Source: Aliamphritea hakodatensis (GTDB lineage: Bacteria; Pseudomonadota; Gammaproteobacteria; Pseudomonadales; Balneatricaceae). Taken from it: a DNA stretch of 64,000 bases. A model generated the notes under the pieces. That model was not told where the DNA came from. It made no database searches and saw only the letters and a list, made by a program, of their open reading frames with translations. Positions 25,736 to 36,024 of this stretch are shown here, in pieces. Numbering within the stretch: the stretch's first letter is position 1; every line of letters begins with the position of its first letter. The DNA lies in NCBI RefSeq assembly GCF_024347195.1, contig NZ_AP025281.1, forward strand, positions 3,286,001-3,350,000, read 5' to 3'. Made by a program: the position numbers and the translations under genes.

Positions 25736-26716
25736 TCAGCCGGCCTGTTCGGCACGCTGAGCACGGGCATGGAATACGTAACCCAGCAGGTTCAGCAGAA
25801 CCTGTGCAGCCAGGATACTGGTGGTGCCGGTGTGGTCGTAATCCGGTGCCACTTCGCACAGATCGATGCCTACAACGTCACCCTGCTGGGCGACCTGCTG
25901 CAGGACTTCCATCACTTCGTAGTACTGGAAACCACCATGGCTTGGCGTACCGGTACCCGGTGCAATTGACGGGTCAAAACCGTCGATATCAATAGTGATG
26001 TAATAGTTCACATCTTTAGGAATCAGCTTCATCACACCTTCCAGACCCAGACGGCGTACATCACGGACTGAAAGAATGGTTGAGCCGGAATCTTCCGCCA
26101 GCTTATGATCGCTGCGGTTAGAAGACGATACGTTGCGGATACCCAGCTGGGTCATACCGCTGATATAGCTCTGCTCAGATGCACGGCGCATCGGGTTACC
26201 GTGGCCATAACGCACCCCGTGACGCTCATCCACAAAGTCCAGGTGCGCATCGATCTGAATAATATGGATCGGGCCTTTATTGGCATATTCTTCAAATGCC
26301 TTGATGCATGGCGCGTTAACAGAGTGGTCGCCGCCAACAGTGACCGGTAATACACCCGCTTCCAGCATCTTGCGCACGCCGTATTCGATGTTGGCATGAC
26401 TTTTAACCGTATCGGTATGTACGATATCCGCATCACCGATATCAACAATTTTCACGCCTTCCAGGTACATGGTGTCTTCTTCATAGGAATACGCACCGCC
26501 ATGACCGAAAGAAAACAGCGTAGACGCCTCACGGACCGAACGGGGTCCCATACGGGCACCGGAACGCCACTGGGTACCGCAATCAAACGGTGCCCCCATA
26601 AATGCAACATCACCCTGAATGTTGTCCCAGTCTTCACAGGTAGGACTTTTGGCAAAGGTACAGAATCCGACAAACGGCAGGTTCAGCCGGCCTTTCTCGT
26701 AAGCATTATCGCTCAT
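25736..26716 (-). CDS. Ureohydrolase (agmatinase/guanidinobutyrase family)
   Basis: A 326-residue arginase-fold enzyme with a full binuclear manganese site: GGDHS (His131), DAHLDF (Asp156, His158, Asp160) and DIDGFDPS (Asp243, Asp245). It hydrolyses a guanidino compound to urea and an amine. The start follows AGGAG at nine bases. A LysR regulator lies upstream and a TRAP transporter diverges from it. Because TRAP binding proteins nearly always take carboxylates, 4-guanidinobutyrate or another guanidino acid is a better guess than agmatine. It could still be a speB agmatinase. Confidence 0.88.
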   Translation of the reverse strand: MSDNAYEKGRLNLPFVGFCTFAKSPTCEDWDNIQGDVAFMGAPFDCGTQWRSGARMGPRSVREASTLFSFGHGGAYSYEEDTMYLEGVKIVDIGDADIVHTDTVKSHANIEYGVRKMLEAGVLPVTVGGDHSVNAPCIKAFEEYANKGPIHIIQIDAHLDFVDERHGVRYGHGNPMRRASEQSYISGMTQLGIRNVSSSNRSDHKLAEDSGSTILSVRDVRRLGLEGVMKLIPKDVNYYITIDIDGFDPSIAPGTGTPSHGGFQYYEVMEVLQQVAQQGDVVGIDLCEVAPDYDHTGTTSILAAQVLLNLLGYVFHARAQRAEQAG

Positions 26717-26894
26717 CTTTATTTACTCCTGTTCAGCAACCACTGCGGCTCAATACAACAGGAGACAAATACTCCCGCTGCTAACATTGCCCCCTTTATG
26801 TTGTTTTAACCGGGGGATTCAGAGGAGTATTACAAAGAACCTCGCATCAAAAAATATGAAAGTTATGATGCTTATATTTGATTATTTTATGTAT

Positions 26895-27785
26895 CTATTC
26901 TGCTTCCAGCCCCAGAACGTCCTCAATATCCTTCACAAAAACCTTCACGATATTACGCACCGCGGGGGAAGCACGCATCGCCAGATAGAACGAAGAATGA
27001 TGTTCAAGATTAAGGTGATCAATGGCCCGCATCTCGCCACTGTCGACCCATGCCTGGGCATAATGCTCCGGCAGATAGCCCATAAAATGGCCGCTGGTGA
27101 TCAGCATTGCCTGGGCTTCCATGTTAGTGACAAACGCCGTGTTCTGGATACCCGGCAGATCGGTCTGCTGTAAATACGCCCGGGTGGATACCGGATACTG
27201 CTGCAGGGTTTCCCAACTGATGTCTGCCGCCGGCAACTTAAACAAAGGATGATACTGACCGCAATAAAAACCGTGGGCTTCTTTATGTAACAAGCGGTAG
27301 GTCAGGGTATTGTCCCGGCGCTGGAACGGGCCGATAGCCACATGAATGTGGCCGTTAAGCAAATCCCGCTCAAGGTCTTCCGGGGGCAACACCTCCAGTT
27401 TAATAGAGACGTCGTTATCCCGGCTGAAGAAGCGCTGCAGGGCCGCATTGATCGGAAAGTCCTGATTACTGATAGTGGTGTCGATCAGACCGATCCGCAA
27501 TGTGCCGGTCAGTCTGTTACGCAGCTCACCGAGATCTGCTTCAAAATCTGAGACGTTGTTCAGCATGCTGCGGCACTTTGCATAGACCAGCTCGCCTTTC
27601 TCCGTGAGATTAAAACCGCTGCGGCCCCGCTGGCATAACTGAAAGCCCAGACGGATCTCGAAATCCCGGATATGGGTGCTGATTGCCGGCTGACTCATCC
27701 CCAGAGCGGCCTGTGCACTGACAAAACCGCCACATTCCACCACGGTGCAAAAAGTCTGCATGTGTTTCATTGAATACTGCGCCAT
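26895..27785 (-). CDS. LysR-family regulator of ureohydrolase/TRAP locus
   Basis: About 296 residues from ATG 27785, which has AAGGAG seven bases upstream. A longer frame from 27926 would add an AT-rich non-homologous tail. The winged helix-turn-helix (MKHMQTFCTVVECGGFVSAQ, MSQPAISTHIRDFE) is followed by a ligand-binding domain. It lies upstream of the ureohydrolase gene in the same direction and diverges from the TRAP genes, the usual placing for a LysR activator controlling both. The inducer is probably the transported guanidino compound (inference). Confidence 0.9.
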   Translation of the reverse strand: MAQYSMKHMQTFCTVVECGGFVSAQAALGMSQPAISTHIRDFEIRLGFQLCQRGRSGFNLTEKGELVYAKCRSMLNNVSDFEADLGELRNRLTGTLRIGLIDTTISNQDFPINAALQRFFSRDNDVSIKLEVLPPEDLERDLLNGHIHVAIGPFQRRDNTLTYRLLHKEAHGFYCGQYHPLFKLPAADISWETLQQYPVSTRAYLQQTDLPGIQNTAFVTNMEAQAMLITSGHFMGYLPEHYAQAWVDSGEMRAIDHLNLEHHSSFYLAMRASPAVRNIVKVFVKDIEDVLGLEAE

Positions 27786-27956
27786 AATCCGCTCCTTATA
27801 ACTCTGTAGACCATAATTTACATCAAATTTTATGATGTATACATAGTCAATATTGTATTTTTCAATGCATATACTTTTGCAATACTGATTGTGAATCACA
27901 TGATTTATGACCGATTTCGCAAACAATAATAAATGCTACGAAGCGAGGCCTGTAAG
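27786..27956. promoter_or_regulatory. LysR-TRAP divergent control region
   Basis: A 171-bp AT-rich spacer. It holds an inverted repeat CATCA-7-TGATG (27821-27837), the palindrome ATGTATACAT (27835-27844) and CAATATTG (27848-27855) in close series. Interrupted dyads of this kind suit LysR-type binding sites. Both promoters must lie here. Confidence 0.55.
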
Positions 27957-28973
27957 ATGTTCAAGCTAAAGAAAGGGTTAAAAAATCTGGCGGTTACTGC
28001 CACTGTTGCCATGCTGCCGGTATTATCCCAGGCAGAAGAGTGGAAGTTCGCCATTGAAGAGATTCCGGGGTCCATCATGGATGCCTACGCCCAGGAGTTT
28101 AAGCGTAAAATTGAAACCAAAACCAACGGCGACATTACTGTTAATGTTTACCCGCTGGGTTCACTGGGTACGCCAACCGAAATGGTTGAGCAGGCCGCCG
28201 ACAGCGTCGTGCACTTCGCCAACGTATCCGTCGGTAACCTGGGTACCATCGTGCCGGAATCTCAGGTATTCCTGCTGCCTTATACCCTGCCTTCTGAGCC
28301 GGCAGCCATTTCCGAAATGCTGACCACCAGCAAGGTAATCTACAACGATCTGGGCGAAGATTTCGCCAGCAAGGGTCTGAAACTCCACACTATGTACTCA
28401 GAAGGCCCGCAGGTCTGGACGACCAATAAAGAAGTCCGTAAGCCTGCAGATCTGGACAACTTCAAAATGCGGGTAATGGTATCCCCTATCCTGCTGAAGG
28501 CATATGAAGATCTGGGTGCTAATCCGACACCGCTGCCATTCGGTGAAGTCTATGGCGCACTGCAGCTGAAGATAGTTGACGGCCAGATTAACCCGGTGCC
28601 GACCATCGAAGAGATGAAGTTCTACGAAGTCACCGATTACATGATCTGGGCCGGCGAACAGGAACTGGTTACTACCATTGTGTCCGGTACTGACTGGTAC
28701 GAAACCCTGAGCCCTGAGAAGCAGCAGCTGATCACAGAAACCATGACCGAAATGCGTGGCTTCATTGATGATGTGGTCACCCGCTTCAACCAGGAAAAGC
28801 TGGAAAAAATCAAAGCCGCCAAGCCGGGTATCCAGTTTGTTAAGCTGAGCCCTGAAGAACAGGCAGTATTCCGTGAGCGCAGCAGCAATACTCACGCTGC
28901 TTTTACTGACATTGCCGGCGAACGTGGCCAGCAACTGCTTCAGGACCTGCTTGCCGAAGTTAACGCACAATAA
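27957..28973 (+). CDS. dctP: TRAP transporter substrate-binding protein DctP
   Basis: About 338 residues from ATG 27957 (GAGG eight bases upstream), with signal peptide ending LSQAEE. DctP-fold features are visible: IPGSIMDAYAQEFKRKIE, conserved Arg in FKMRVMVSP that binds the ligand carboxylate, and GALQLKIVDGQINPVPTI, where this class usually has DGQENP. It captures a carboxylate-bearing solute in the periplasm for DctQM. The neighbouring ureohydrolase suggests a guanidino acid. Two stem-loops follow its stop codon. Confidence 0.92.
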   Translation: MFKLKKGLKNLAVTATVAMLPVLSQAEEWKFAIEEIPGSIMDAYAQEFKRKIETKTNGDITVNVYPLGSLGTPTEMVEQAADSVVHFANVSVGNLGTIVPESQVFLLPYTLPSEPAAISEMLTTSKVIYNDLGEDFASKGLKLHTMYSEGPQVWTTNKEVRKPADLDNFKMRVMVSPILLKAYEDLGANPTPLPFGEVYGALQLKIVDGQINPVPTIEEMKFYEVTDYMIWAGEQELVTTIVSGTDWYETLSPEKQQLITETMTEMRGFIDDVVTRFNQEKLEKIKAAKPGIQFVKLSPEEQAVFRERSSNTHAAFTDIAGERGQQLLQDLLAEVNAQ

Positions 28974-28985
28974 GCGTCCCGCCTT

Positions 28986-29050
28986 ACCGGCCGGTTATAA
29001 TACCGGTCGGTAGCACTCTCCGGATAACGGCAGTGCCCGCTGTTGTCCGG
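28986..29050 (+). repeat. Tandem stem-loops between dctP and dctQ
   Basis: Stem-loop 1 pairs ACCGGCCGGT (28986-28995) with ACCGGTCGGT (29002-29011), one G-U pair. Stem-loop 2 pairs CCGGATAACGGC (from 29020) with GCTGTTGTCCGG (to 29050), with G-U wobbles. Neither is followed by a T-run. They probably block 3' exonucleases or attenuate transcription, keeping the binding-protein message in excess over the membrane subunits. Confidence 0.6.
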
Positions 29051-29081
29051 TCTCACTCTAGCTGTCCCCCGGGAGCGTCTT

Positions 29082-29705
29082 ATGTCCCAAGTTTTTGCCA
29101 GCATGCTGACACGGCTTGATATCTGGATTGGCCGTATCGAAGCCAGTATCCTCAGCATCGCCATCATCGCTATGGCAACCAACTCCATCGCTAACGTCTT
29201 CGGCCGTTATGTGTTTAACCAGAGTTTATATTTCTCCGATGAACTGAATCAGTTTCTCATCGTGATCATCACCTTCATGGGTCTGGGCTACATTACCCGT
29301 AAAGGCAAGCACATCCGGATGTCCGCCTTCTACGACATGCTTGCGCCCCGCTGGCAAAAGATATTCATGGTCGTCATTGCGCTGGTCACAGCCATCATGA
29401 TGTTTGTGCTGGCCTGGTACGCCTTTGAATATGTTCAGAAAATTGCCCGCCGCGGCCGGGTCACACCGGCACTGCAATTCCCCCTGTACCTGACCTATGT
29501 CTGGGTTGCACTGGGACTGTTAATCGGTGCTATTCAGTACCTGCTGACGGCAATCAAAAACCTCGATTTGCAGGACGAAACCGTCTACATCTCGTATACC
29601 ACCGTCGATACCTACGACGACCCTGAAATTACCGAAGCGATCCAGCGTTGCCAGACCGGCAACAGCAGTGATGCCCAGCCGGAGACACAGGAGGCTAAAT
29701 CATGA
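29082..29705 (+). CDS. dctQ: TRAP transporter small permease DctQ
   Basis: About 207 residues from ATG 29082 (GGGAG upstream). Four transmembrane segments are evident; RYVFNQSLYFSDELNQFLIV is the characteristic first-loop region of DctQ (arginine, W/Y-x-E/D-E). The C-terminal 40 residues are polar and acidic, longer than usual. It forms a complex with DctM and delivers sodium-driven solute uptake. Its TGA overlaps the dctM ATG by four bases. Confidence 0.9.
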   Translation: MSQVFASMLTRLDIWIGRIEASILSIAIIAMATNSIANVFGRYVFNQSLYFSDELNQFLIVIITFMGLGYITRKGKHIRMSAFYDMLAPRWQKIFMVVIALVTAIMMFVLAWYAFEYVQKIARRGRVTPALQFPLYLTYVWVALGLLIGAIQYLLTAIKNLDLQDETVYISYTTVDTYDDPEITEAIQRCQTGNSSDAQPETQEAKS

Positions 29706-30982
29706 CGTTAATGATGCTCGGCGTAATGCTGGTCCTGTTACTGGCAGGATTCCCAATGATGATGCCCCTGCTGTGTGCTGCAGTACTGGCATTCGCAATT
29801 TACTATCCGGATCTCAGCCTGCAGCTGGTCATCCAGCAGATGATCGGTGGGGTTAAACCCTCTGCCCTGATTGCCGTGCCGATGTTTATTCTGGCGGCGG
29901 ACATCATCACGCGAGGCCATTCAGCCGACCGTTTAGTGGATGTGGTAATGCGCTTTATGGGCCATATCCGTGGCGGTCTGGCAGTCTCGGTCACCACCGC
30001 CTGCGCCATGTTCGGTGCGGTATGCGGCTCGACTCAGGCAACCGTGGTTGCCATTGGCGGCGCGATGCGTCCGCGGATGCTCAAAGCCGGCTACAACGAT
30101 TCGTTTTCCATCGGCCTGATCATCAACGCAGCAGACCTTGCCTATCTGATTCCGCCGTCTATCGGCATGATCATTTACGGGGTCATCTCCGGCACCTCAA
30201 TTTCTGAGCTGTTCATCGCCGGCCTCGGCCCGGGGCTGCTGATCATCGTGCTGTTCTCGATGTACTGTATCTGGTACGCCCGACGCCACAATATTCCGGT
30301 AGAACCGAAAGCTAACTGGTCACAGCGTTTAACCGCGCTGCGCCGGGCAATGTGGCCGGCAGGTTTCCCGCTGATCGTGGTGGGCGGTATCTACGGCGGT
30401 ATCTTCAGCCCTACAGAAGCGGCAGCCATCTGTGTACTGTATGCCCTGATACTGGAACTGTGCGTGTTCCGCTCAATCAACCTGAAGGATGTCGCCGACA
30501 TCGCCCTGTCGACCGGTGCGGTAACCTCAGTGGTATTCATTCTGATTGCCGCCGGTGCCGCCTTCTCCTGGGTGCTGTCTTACGCGCAAATTCCCCAGCA
30601 GATCATTGCCTCACTGGGCCTTGAAGGCGCCGGCGTGATTACCACCCTGATCGCCATCAACATCGCCTTCTTCGTCGGCTGTATGTTTGTGGACTCCATC
30701 GTGGTTATCCTGATTCTGGTACCGATCTTTGCACCGCTGGTAAAAGCCACCGGACTGGACCCGGTATTGGTGGGTGTGATGATCACTCTGCAGGTGGCCA
30801 TCGGTGCGGCAACCCCGCCATTTGGCTGTAACATCTTTACCGCCGTTGCGGTATTCCGCCGGCCGTTTGTTGAGGTTATCCGCGGCATTCATCCGTTCCT
30901 GATCATCCTGTTTGTGGTCACGGCACTGATGATGGCCTTCCCGGAAATCGCCCTCTGGCCCCGGGATCTGGCCTTCCGTTAA
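29702..30982 (+). CDS. dctM: TRAP transporter large permease DctM
   Basis: A 426-residue inner-membrane protein with about 12 hydrophobic segments. Signature regions include IAVPMFILAADIITRG, FGAVCGSTQATVVAIG and IPPSIGMIIYGVISGTSI, plus ATPPFGCNIFTAVAVF near the C-terminus. It is the ion-coupled translocation subunit of the TRAP complex. Translation is coupled to dctQ by an ATGA overlap. Confidence 0.95.
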   Translation: MTLMMLGVMLVLLLAGFPMMMPLLCAAVLAFAIYYPDLSLQLVIQQMIGGVKPSALIAVPMFILAADIITRGHSADRLVDVVMRFMGHIRGGLAVSVTTACAMFGAVCGSTQATVVAIGGAMRPRMLKAGYNDSFSIGLIINAADLAYLIPPSIGMIIYGVISGTSISELFIAGLGPGLLIIVLFSMYCIWYARRHNIPVEPKANWSQRLTALRRAMWPAGFPLIVVGGIYGGIFSPTEAAAICVLYALILELCVFRSINLKDVADIALSTGAVTSVVFILIAAGAAFSWVLSYAQIPQQIIASLGLEGAGVITTLIAINIAFFVGCMFVDSIVVILILVPIFAPLVKATGLDPVLVGVMITLQVAIGAATPPFGCNIFTAVAVFRRPFVEVIRGIHPFLIILFVVTALMMAFPEIALWPRDLAFR

Positions 30983-31004
30983 CCTCACGTAAATCCTTAC
31001 ATCT

Positions 31005-31027
31005 GGCAGGGCTTTTTACGCCCTGCC
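31005..31027 (+). terminator. Stem-loop after dctM
   Basis: GGCAGGGC, a seven-base loop TTTTTAC and GCCCTGCC form a perfect 8-bp stem 22 bases after the dctM stop. The following sequence is C/T-rich rather than a clean T-run, so termination may be partial or factor-assisted. Confidence 0.55.
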
Positions 31028-31135
31028 GGACCTCTTCCCCTTTGGTCTTAATAAACTGAAAAATCTACAGTTTTACGCTTCTAAGCCGACAAGGTTAACC
31101 GTACAATCAGGACAAACTTTGCATAGGAGCACCCC

Positions 31136-31489
31136 ATGGATCTGAACACCTTCATCCAAAACCTGAACAACGCAGTACAGATGGATTTCGAAGACACCAT
31201 GGCTGTTATTGAACAGCACTATAACTACACCCCAACCCGTTTCATGAACGGCCTGGGCGATAATCCGGTTGTGAATGAAGCCGGCACAAATGAAGGCTCC
31301 TGTAAAATTTTTGCATTCGCCAGCCAGAACAAACTCAGCGAACAGCAAACCCTGAACTGCTTCGGCCGTTTTTACCGTGAAGATGTGCTGAAAAACCCGC
31401 AAGGCAGCGACCACGGCAACATCCGTAACTTCATGGAATACGGCTGGGCCGGCATTCAGTTTGAAGGTGAAGCACTGGCGGCTAAATAG
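31136..31489 (+). CDS. HopJ-family protein
   Basis: A 117-residue cytoplasmic protein resembling the HopJ type III effector family: FEDTMAVIEQHYNYTPTRF, NEGSCKIFAFASQNKLSEQQTL in part (GSCKIFAFA) and GRFYREDVLKNPQGSDHGNIRNFM in part (NIRNFM). Despite the name, the family is widespread in bacteria with no type III secretion, and none is seen here. Function is unknown. GGAG precedes the ATG, and a strong terminator follows. Confidence 0.85.
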   Translation: MDLNTFIQNLNNAVQMDFEDTMAVIEQHYNYTPTRFMNGLGDNPVVNEAGTNEGSCKIFAFASQNKLSEQQTLNCFGRFYREDVLKNPQGSDHGNIRNFMEYGWAGIQFEGEALAAK

Positions 31490-31507
31490 CCCCCTGTTAC
31501 CCGAACA

Positions 31508-31536
31508 CAAAAAAGCAGCCATCAGGCTGCTTTTTT
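31508..31536. terminator. Bidirectional intrinsic terminator
   Basis: AAAAAGCAGCC, loop ATCA, GGCTGCTTTTTT: a GC stem flanked by A and T runs. It serves the HopJ-like gene rightward and the TauE/SafE gene leftward. Confidence 0.9.
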
Positions 31537-31557
31537 ATTATCTGAAGGTTAAGCCCC

Positions 31558-32361
31558 TTAACTGACCGACAACAGCATCCGCGCGGCCAGCACCAGCAGC
31601 AGAACAGCAAAGCCTTTTTTCAGTACCGGCACCGGCAGGCTGTGGGCCAGTTTGGCTCCCAGTGGCGCTGTGGTGAAGCTCAGTGCTGAAATCAGCAGCA
31701 CCGCGGGGAGATTTACAAAACCAAAGATCAGCCAGCCATTGATGTCCACGGACCAGCCGTTGATCAGGTAGCCGACAGTGCCCGCCAGTGAGATTGGCAA
31801 ACCGATGGCTGCCGAGGTACCGATGGCCTGTTTAACATCGACGTTATGCCAGCTCAGATACGGCACTGTCAGGGTACCGCCGCCGATGGATACCAGTGCG
31901 GAAAACCCTCCGATACCGGTACCGGCGGAGAACAAGCCCCAGAATCCGGGAATCGAACGGCTTGGTTTGGGCTTCTTGTTCAGGAACATCTGAATCGAAA
32001 CAAATACCAGGAAGCAGGCGAAAAATACCGCCAGAAACACCCCGCTTAACGAGGCCGCCAGAAAGGTCGCCAGAAACGCCCCCAGTACAATCCCCGGGGA
32101 GATATTCTTCACCACCGGCCAGATTACCCCGCCCCGACGGTTATGAGCCCGCATACTGGAAACAGAGGTTAAAACAATCGACGCCATTGAGGTGCCCAGT
32201 GCCAAATGCACCACCTGTTCCAGCGGGTAGCCCTGCCAGATGAACAGACTGGTCAGCGCCGGTACCATCAGCAAGCCGCCACCGATGCCGAGCAGCCCCG
32301 CCAGCACACCGACCACCGAACCCAGTGCGATATAGGCAAATATAAATTCCAGTTCCAGCAT
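31558..32361 (-). CDS. TauE/SafE-family sulfite/organosulfonate exporter
   Basis: About 267 residues with eight or so transmembrane segments. The repeated family motif appears as GLLGIGGGLLMVPAL near the N-terminus and SIGGGTLTVPYL in the second half. ATG 32361 is preferred; a GTG 12 bases earlier lies inside the ribosome-site region (GAGGTGAG). Family members export sulfite, sulfoacetate or other anions, or import organic acids. The substrate here is unknown. It is followed upstream by a SulP transporter in the same direction, separated by a terminator. Confidence 0.88.
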   Translation of the reverse strand: MLELEFIFAYIALGSVVGVLAGLLGIGGGLLMVPALTSLFIWQGYPLEQVVHLALGTSMASIVLTSVSSMRAHNRRGGVIWPVVKNISPGIVLGAFLATFLAASLSGVFLAVFFACFLVFVSIQMFLNKKPKPSRSIPGFWGLFSAGTGIGGFSALVSIGGGTLTVPYLSWHNVDVKQAIGTSAAIGLPISLAGTVGYLINGWSVDINGWLIFGFVNLPAVLLISALSFTTAPLGAKLAHSLPVPVLKKGFAVLLLVLAARMLLSVS

Positions 32362-32497
32362 CGCTATGCTCACCTCTTATCTGACAATAACCGTTTGAAA
32401 CCCGGCCACTATTTCAAAACCCGGCGACGAATGCAAAGCCAGATTCATGAGATATATCACGCCAGCCCGTCTTTTCCGGATGGCGGCAACGAAAACA

Positions 32498-32525
32498 AAA
32501 ACGCCGGCAAAAAAAGCCGGCGTTT
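32498..32525 (-). terminator. Intrinsic terminator of the SulP gene
   Basis: On the minus strand AAACGCCGGC, a TTTTTTT loop and GCCGGCGTTTTT form a stem with trailing T residues, 20 bases after the SulP stop codon. Confidence 0.85.
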
Positions 32526-32545
32526 CAGGTTTTTCAGTCGCTGAA

Positions 32546-34105
<1,560 letters not shown>

Positions 34106-34330
34106 AGAATTTATGTGCTCCGGGAAAAATAATTACACCTGTAGCGACAGCGAACCGGCTAAACCGGGCTGTTCGGGTACAAATGACGCAAGAAAGGCGC
34201 AGGATTATATAACATCGCAACACTGCAATGACAGCGCCAATTGAAATTTGCCGGAGGATTTAACCATGAAATTATGACAACCGTTATGCAGTGGCATCAT
34301 AGGATGCGCATCGGCGCTCAGGGGACGGAC

Positions 34331-35416
34331 TCAGTCGAACAGACTCAGCTGTACGCCCTGCCGGGGTTTATGCTCCACCAGCCGGTAACCCAGACCGATC
34401 AGCCTTACCGGGCGTTCGCCACGCTGCCAGGCCTGCTCGCATAAATGCCGGTAAAGTGCGAGGTTTGGCGTCGGTGTCGCCTGCTCAACCGTGGTTTGCG
34501 AAAAATCATGAAACTTCAGCTTTACAACCGCCCCGCTGATATCCCGTTTATCTTTATGTTTATGATAGCGGCGCTGCAATTCCTGCATCAGCACCGGTAA
34601 TTGCTGCAAACAGGTATTCAGGTCCTTCAGGTCCTGCGGATAGGTATGTTCAACGCTGACTGATTTACGCTCACGGGATACCTTTACCGGCCGCTCATCA
34701 ATGCCCCGGGCCAGCTCATATAAGCGTTTACCGAAACGGCCGAAACGGTCAACCAGCTGTGCCAGCGAAAACTGCTTTAACTGGCCACAGGTCTCAATGC
34801 CCATTTCATGAAGCTTTGCCGCAGTTACCTTGCCCACGCCGAATATCTTTGCCACCGGCAGGGTTTCAATAAAAGATTCCATTTCATAGGGCGGCACCAC
34901 AAAAAGGCCATCCGGTTTACGCCAGTCACTGGCGATTTTAGCCAGAAACTTATTCCCTGCCACCCCGGCAGAAATGGTAATGCCGACCTCAGCAAATACC
35001 CGGGCGCGGATTTCTTCAGCAATACGGGTCGCACTGCCGCCGCAATGTTCTGAACCGGTGACATCCAGAAAGGCTTCATCCAGCGACAGGGGTTCAATCA
35101 GGTCAGTGTAATCCTGATAAATGGCCATAATCTGCTGCGATGCCTGACGGTATTTTTCCATATTACCGGGCAGTAAATGCAAATGCGGGCATTTCACCAG
35201 CGCCTTGGCGGTCGACATAGCCGAATGGATACCGAATTCCCGGGCCGGATAATTACAGGTAGAGATAACGCCTCTGCGGTCTGACGCGCCGCCAATAGCA
35301 ATGGGTATATTTCTCAGAGAAGGATCATCGCGCATTTCAACGGCGGCAAAAAAACAGTCGCAGTCACAATGGATGATTTTACGTGGCGGGCCTGATGTCC
35401 CTTTTTCGTCAGACAT
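34331..35416 (-). CDS. dinB: DNA polymerase IV
   Basis: A 361-residue Y-family polymerase. N-terminal IIHCDCDCFFAAVEMRDDP holds the first catalytic Asp; the usual DMD is DCD here. The second acidic pair is SLDEAFLD. The little finger domain follows from about residue 240, and the protein ends QLSLFD, a beta-clamp-binding motif. It performs error-prone bypass of damaged templates, usually under SOS control. I did not find a clear LexA box in the 126 bp upstream, which are occupied mainly by a terminator for the next gene. Confidence 0.96.
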   Translation of the reverse strand: MSDEKGTSGPPRKIIHCDCDCFFAAVEMRDDPSLRNIPIAIGGASDRRGVISTCNYPAREFGIHSAMSTAKALVKCPHLHLLPGNMEKYRQASQQIMAIYQDYTDLIEPLSLDEAFLDVTGSEHCGGSATRIAEEIRARVFAEVGITISAGVAGNKFLAKIASDWRKPDGLFVVPPYEMESFIETLPVAKIFGVGKVTAAKLHEMGIETCGQLKQFSLAQLVDRFGRFGKRLYELARGIDERPVKVSRERKSVSVEHTYPQDLKDLNTCLQQLPVLMQELQRRYHKHKDKRDISGAVVKLKFHDFSQTTVEQATPTPNLALYRHLCEQAWQRGERPVRLIGLGYRLVEHKPRQGVQLSLFD

Positions 35417-35471
35417 AAATTACGTTACACAATCAGAGCTGATGGCCTAAGTGTAATGCAACTCACTGTAT

Positions 35472-35510
35472 AAAAAAACAGTGCAAAGCATTTTAGCTGT
35501 GCACTGTTTT
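35472..35510 (-). terminator. Intrinsic terminator of the winged-helix gene
   Basis: AAAACAGTGCA (35475-35485) and TGCACTGTTTT (35500-35510) form a perfect 11-bp stem with a 14-base loop. Read leftward it is followed by seven T, ending the message of the small winged-helix gene before dinB. Confidence 0.88.
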
Positions 35511-35542
35511 CATCCCTTTTCCGGTCAGATTCTGTATGGCGC

Positions 35543-35830
35543 TTAATGACGCTTTAAAGAAGACTCAAGTGATTTCAGGTGGCTGCCGACCCAGGCCGGA
35601 TCAAACGGGCCCCAGTTATCAATCACATAGTAGCCATCGTTATTTCGGCGGCCATCCTGCTTAAAATGAATTTTGATCCCCAGCCCCGGGATCGCTTTAA
35701 TGACGTCCTGAATGGTGCGGCGTGGCCAGCCGGTTTCCTGCATCAGCGCAGGCACACTGGGGCGTTCAATCGTGTTAACAAGGTGAGAAATAACTAAACG
35801 GCGAGCAAAGGCGGAATTGAATTTTTTCAT
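35543..35830 (-). CDS. Small winged-helix DNA-binding protein
   Basis: A 95-residue basic protein. Residues 8-50 read as a helix-turn-helix (LVISHLVNTIERPSVPALM, then TGWPRRTIQDVIKAIPGLG), followed by a wing (KIHFKQDGRRNNDGYYVIDNWGPFD in part, GYYVIDNWGPFD). I recognise it as a conserved small regulator-like family of marine gammaproteobacteria without an established role. It lies alone between dinB and a large c-di-GMP protein. It could be a nucleoid or repair-associated regulator; nothing in the sequence decides this. Confidence 0.75.
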   Translation of the reverse strand: MKKFNSAFARRLVISHLVNTIERPSVPALMQETGWPRRTIQDVIKAIPGLGIKIHFKQDGRRNNDGYYVIDNWGPFDPAWVGSHLKSLESSLKRH

Positions 35831-36024
35831 GATGAGTTCTACATCCCTTTAGAGGTCCTGGTATTTCACTGCATGCGCAGTACCAACAGCGTTTATCCCT
35901 TTAGCCCTTCTGCAAGAAAGACCGTTACGCTTGACTCAAGAATAATAATTTTGCAGCACGAATGCTAGGAGCCCCAGAAAAATTTCCGGCAAAGAAACAT
36001 CAGGAGAGACAGAAAAACGGGCTG

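Noticed and set aside
31136..31489. Type III secretion effector, suggesting a pathogen
   Set aside because: The HopJ family name is misleading; the gene is widespread in non-pathogens, and no secretion apparatus or chaperone gene is in the window.
34241..34444. Rightward 67-codon frame with GGAGG near its beginning
   Set aside because: It mostly overlaps the dinB 3' end on the opposite strand, has no recognisable protein features, and the GGAGG is inside the frame; the ATG it serves reads only three codons.
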